Source: Nissolia schottii (taxonomy: Eukaryota > Streptophyta > Magnoliopsida > Fabales > Fabaceae). Taken from it: DNA of 64,000 nucleotides. The notes beneath the pieces were generated by a model. The model was given only the letters and a program-made list of their open reading frames with translations. It ran no database searches and was not told the DNA's origin. Location: the NCBI GenBank assembly GCA_003254905.1, contig QANU01016478.1, positions 489,977 through 553,976 of the forward strand. Direction: 5' to 3'. The translations under genes were made by a program, and so were the position numbers. Positions 60,596 through 64,000 of the stretch are shown in pieces (within the stretch, counting starts at the first letter, position 1; each line of letters starts with the position of its first letter).

Positions 60596-63500
60596 TTAAT
60601 GTTTAGCATTGATCAAGTTCCTGATCACATATTGTAAGATACCTCCATGATTGAAGTAAGCAAGTTCAACCTGCAATATAGTGACAAAAACATCCGCAAG
60701 AAAGAGGATAAAGTCAAGTAAACATTGTCGAGCACAATAGACAGAATACTATCACCAGCAAAGATGAAAGACCAAATATTACCTCTGTATCAAATCTCAG
60801 GGTAGTTACAAACTTCTTCCCATTATCTGCCACCACCGTGATGTCTTGCCCAGGTCGTATTTCACTTAAGCTCGGAAGATCAATGGTGTAACGTTCATGA
60901 CCAGTCAATCCAAGAGAATCAGCATCCTCCCCAGACTTAAAACATAAAGGGATAATACCCATTCCCACCAAATTACTTCGGTGAATCCTTTCAAAGCTTT
61001 TTGCTATGACTGCTTTCACGCCCTGTCAAATGAAAGCAGCATTACATCAACTAACAGAAAACGCACAAATAAACTGTTACAGAGCAGAATTGGCATCAAG
61101 GAAGTACCAGTAGCATTGGCCCCTTTGCAGCCCAATCACGGGAACTTCCACTTCCATACTCAGCACCAGCTAAAATAATCATAGCATGCCCCTCGCTCTT
61201 GTATTTCTGACAATAAAGAAGTATCAATAACAAATAGAAGCAAAACTTTCACATTTATTTCATTTTAAGGGCCCATTTGATTGAGTTTTTTTTAAGGGGA
61301 AAAAATGTTTTAATTAAAAGAATTAAATAAAAAGTTTAAGATAATTATAAGTTGTGAAGAAAAACTAAAAGAAAAAGGCAATTTAGCACATTTTTTGTGT
61401 GTTAGAATGATTGAGTTAGTGAAGGGTCAATCATCCCCCCACCCCCCACATGGCCCCACCTACGTATTGTATAGTTCAGAAAAATTACCATTGCAGCATC
61501 AAAGACTGATAACTTCTCCCCAGAAGGAATGTGAATTGTTTTAGGTCCAACTTCTCCATTCAAGAATTTGTTGACAATGCGAATATTGGCAAAGGTTCCT
61601 CGAGCCATCACTTCATCATTACCACGGCGACTTCCATAGGAGTTGAAGTCTCGTCTATCAACACCACGCTCCAAAAGGTATCTGGCTGCAGGACTGTCCT
61701 TATGTATGCTACCAGCTGGAGAGATGTGGTCAGTAGTAATACTGTCCCCAAAGTTGAGCAAACAATAAGCATCCTTCACTCCATGTGCACCAGGGGGAGA
61801 CATGCTCATATCTTTGAAATAAGGTGGCTCGTGAATATATGTTGATGCAGAGTCCCAGGCATAAAGAGTGCCAGAGGGAACAGATAAATTATTCCACATG
61901 GGATTGCCTTTGGTGATTGCATTATATGTTTCCCTAAACATATCAGGCAGCACACTTGATTGGACAACCTGAAAATTGGACAAATAAGAACAATCCGTAC
62001 ACAATGAATTTGTACTGACACGGAAAAGAGATAGTCTAACACATTGGGCTGCTTACATTTGCTATTTCTTCACTGGATGGCCAAATATCCCTAAAAAAGA
62101 TCTTCTTGCCACCCTTTGCAATCCCAATTGGTTCAGTTTCAAAGTCAATGTCCACCTGCAGAAAAGTGTCCAAATAAGAAAATCCAACATAGAAATTGAG
62201 ACCTAGTTTTGAATTAAATGCATGCTTGGACTCAATTTGCAAGACACCTACTGTGCCAGCAAGGGCATAGGCAACAACAAGAGGAGGAGAAGCTAGATAA
62301 TTAGCCCTTGTTAATGGATGAACTCGGCCCTCAAAATTCCTATTTCCGGACAAAACAGCTGCAGCTACTATATCTGGAATATTCAGAAAATCAAAGTTTA
62401 GGTCACCTCAGATCCCAAAGTGAATACAAAGAAATGCCCACTTACAAAAAGATATGTACCATTTTCAGTAATTGCAGATGCAACAGAGTCATCAAGATCC
62501 CCTGAATTACCAATGCATGTGGTGCATCCATACCCAACAATATGAAAACCTAGCTGATTCAAATATTTCTGCAAGCCACTACAGGAAAAATAGTAATAAA
62601 TATGGCTTAATTAAGTTTTTAGTTCCTGTAATATTAAAAAGTTTGTGTTTGGTCCCTCTGTAAAATTTTAGTCCCTGTAAAAAAAATTTGTTCATTTTTA
62701 GTCCTTGCTGTCAGTTTGGGTTGGACGGCGTTAACGTGGTCGTTAATTTCGCCACGTGGCATAACCCGAAAATTTTAAATTAAACTCATAACCCACCCAC
62801 CCCAACCCGAACCCGATTCAATTTGAATTTTAAAAAAATAAAAATTAAAAAAATTAAAAAACTGAAACCACCACCTCCCACCCTCTCTCCCCGCCGAAGC
62901 CGCCACCCAAACCCAATGAAGTTCAAGGCGTTCCTCACCGAGAACGGCGTCAACGCCACCCCACTTCACCGCAACTGCATTCTCAGACTCCTTCACGCCT
63001 CCTCGATCCTCCTCCACACAGAGTTTCAACTCGCACTTCGCACACGCCTTCAGCTTTTTCTTCGACGGAGTGACAACGACCTCTCCCTCGCCTACTCTCT
63101 CGCCACTTCTACCGCGTTTGTCGTTTCTCTTTTTCACTAACGTTTTGCCAGCTTCTTTGTCCTTGGTTTCCTCTTCTACAACCATGGATTCATTGCGAAC
63201 CTGAACGTCACCGGAATCCCCGTCACCACCAAATCCTCATCACCACCCTCAACTATCACCGGAATCCCAAACCACCACACACCCATACCTGAAAAAAATC
63301 AATCAAACCCAACAGATACAAAACCACCATACACACGCACACCCCCAGAAAGAAATCGAGAGAGCGAGCTTGAGGGAGAGAGTGATTCGGAAAGAGAGAT
63401 CTAGGAAAAAGGAAGAGAAGGAAAGGGGTTCGAAGGAGGGTGGCAGTGACGGTGCTGGTCTCGGCGGGGGACATGGGCTTGCAAAGTACTACGCTCAAAG

Positions 63501-64000
63501 ATCAACTCCCGGTGGGTTCCTCATCAGCTAAGGCACCTTGATCTCTTCCACTGCACCCGGGTGGGTACTCTTTTTCTTTCTTTTTTTTGGCAGTGGCGGC
63601 TTCGGCGAAGAAGAGAGGGGAAGTGCAGAGAGGGAGTGGCAATGGCGGAGAGGGTTTTTTTTAAAAAAAAAAAAAAAAAGGAAATTTGAAATTGAAATTG
63701 GGTTCGAGGTTGGGTTATGGGTTTTAGTTGAATTTTCGGGTTATGCCGCGTGGCCCAGCGCCGTCCAACCCAAACTGACGGCAGGGACTAAAAACGTACA
63801 AATTTTTTTTACAAGGACTAAAAATTTTACAGGGGGACCAAACACAAACTTTTTAATTTTACAGGGACTAAAAACTTAATTAAGCCAATAAATATAGTTA
63901 GCTACATTAAGGTGAATGCTATTGCCAACGCATTATGGGTTAATATACTTCACTGCATTCTGAACATACCTCCTCTGTAAATACTTGGTTACAACACCAG
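60596..64000 (-). CDS. ACO: Aconitase (aconitate hydratase), C-terminal part
   Basis: A gene on the minus strand whose 5' part lies beyond the window. Exons seen: 63970-64000 (continues outside), 62460-62578, 62252-62373, 62057-62155, 61489-61968, 61108-61206, 60783-61022, 60596-60670, encoding about the last 421 of roughly 900-1000 residues. [12 protein letters not shown] holds two of the three Cys ligands of the 4Fe-4S cluster. [19 protein letters not shown] and [16 protein letters not shown] are aconitase signatures, as are [17 protein letters not shown] and [14 protein letters not shown] with substrate-binding Arg and Ser residues. It converts citrate to isocitrate; mitochondrial or cytosolic location cannot be judged without the N-terminus. 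The protein ends in LINAKH. The intron between 62579 and 63969 contains the Mutator-like element. Confidence 0.95.
61207..61488. other. Aconitase intron, AT-rich
   Basis: This intron contains a GGGCCCATTTG-type start of repeat-like sequence near 61270 and a C-rich stretch near 61434-61449. No second terminal repeat was found, so no element is claimed. Confidence 0.4.
62604..63886. mobile_element. Mutator-like element (Pack-MULE) with gene fragments
   Basis: A 1283-bp element with long terminal inverted repeats, about 200 bp, starting GGCTTAATTAAGTTTTTAGT. It is flanked by a perfect 9-bp direct repeat AATAAATAT (62595-62603 and 63887-63895), the target duplication length of Mutator-like elements. 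It sits in an aconitase intron. There is no transposase. The interior is GC-rich, unlike the intron, and includes a plus-strand coding start [13 protein letters not shown] (from about 62917), matching the N-terminus of plant HUS1 as I remember it. The frame then leaves HUS1. A 136-residue minus-strand frame (62775-63185) overlaps it. This pattern fits a Pack-MULE carrying captured host gene pieces. Confidence 0.8.
62917..62960 (+). pseudogene. HUS1: Captured HUS1 N-terminal coding fragment
   Basis: The ATG at about 62917 begins [13 protein letters not shown], the first thirteen residues of the plant checkpoint clamp subunit HUS1 as I remember it. The next codons (ATPLHRN) do not match, so the captured piece ends at about 62955. 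It lies inside the Mutator-like element. HUS1 identity rests on a short match and should be searched. Confidence 0.55.

Noticed and set aside
62820..63200. Idea that a functional HUS1 gene lies in this interval
   Set aside because: Only about thirteen residues match and the rest of HUS1 is absent.
63538..63879. 113-residue open frame on the plus strand in the Mutator-like element
   Set aside because: It runs into the terminal inverted repeat and is not a plausible protein.
1..64000. CRISPR arrays, rRNA or tRNA genes
   Set aside because: No regularly spaced direct repeats, rRNA-like blocks or clover-leaf candidates with B-box sequence were noticed by eye.

Overview
This window looks like nuclear DNA of a dicot plant, most consistent with a legume such as soybean (Glycine). 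The genes have many short exons with GT-AG introns. The intergenic DNA is AT-rich and full of transposon relics, and the proteins read as plant orthologues (chloroplast ankyrin protein AKRP, phospholipase D delta, SR45a, WDR12, prolyl 4-hydroxylase, aconitase). All names come from motif and remembered family resemblance; no database search was possible. Exon joins were worked out by hand and checked for reading-frame consistency.

Layout. 1-2.45 kb: decayed LTR-retrotransposon-like DNA on the minus strand. 3.8-4.4 kb: a partial, decayed copy of the 3' end of the next gene. 5.56-8.85 kb (-): AKRP-like plastid ankyrin protein. 11.04-13.74 kb (-): SR45a-like splicing factor. 15.50-22.33 kb (-): phospholipase D delta with ten coding exons; one intron carries a solo LTR and another a LINE tail. 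22.6-32.8 kb: gene-poor, with one intronless gene (27.19-27.63 kb, -), a decayed paralogue of it at 26.1 kb, and a small hAT-like element. 32.82-34.28 kb (-): an orphan, disrupted RNA polymerase II CTD, i.e. an RPB1 pseudogene.

35.4-45.2 kb: a segmental duplication (about 0.9 kb, direct) of a small CxxC/CxxC gene flanks the WDR12/YTM1 ribosome-biogenesis gene (37.28-43.50 kb, +). The left copy is broken and the right copy intact. 47.96-49.18 kb (+): an unrecognised three-exon gene with a polyproline run. 51.8-53.6 kb: a truncated Copia retrotransposon. 55.19-58.08 kb (+): membrane-anchored prolyl 4-hydroxylase. 60.60-64.00 kb (-): the C-terminal half of aconitase, running off the right edge, with a 1.28-kb Mutator-like element in one intron. 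That element seems to carry the first coding residues of the checkpoint gene HUS1 (a Pack-MULE).

The genes do not form a pathway; they are independent housekeeping, RNA-processing, lipid-signalling and wall-protein genes. The most interesting content lies in how mobile DNA and small duplications have copied gene fragments: HUS1, RPB1 CTD, AKRP last exon, the zinc-ribbon gene and the 27-kb gene.
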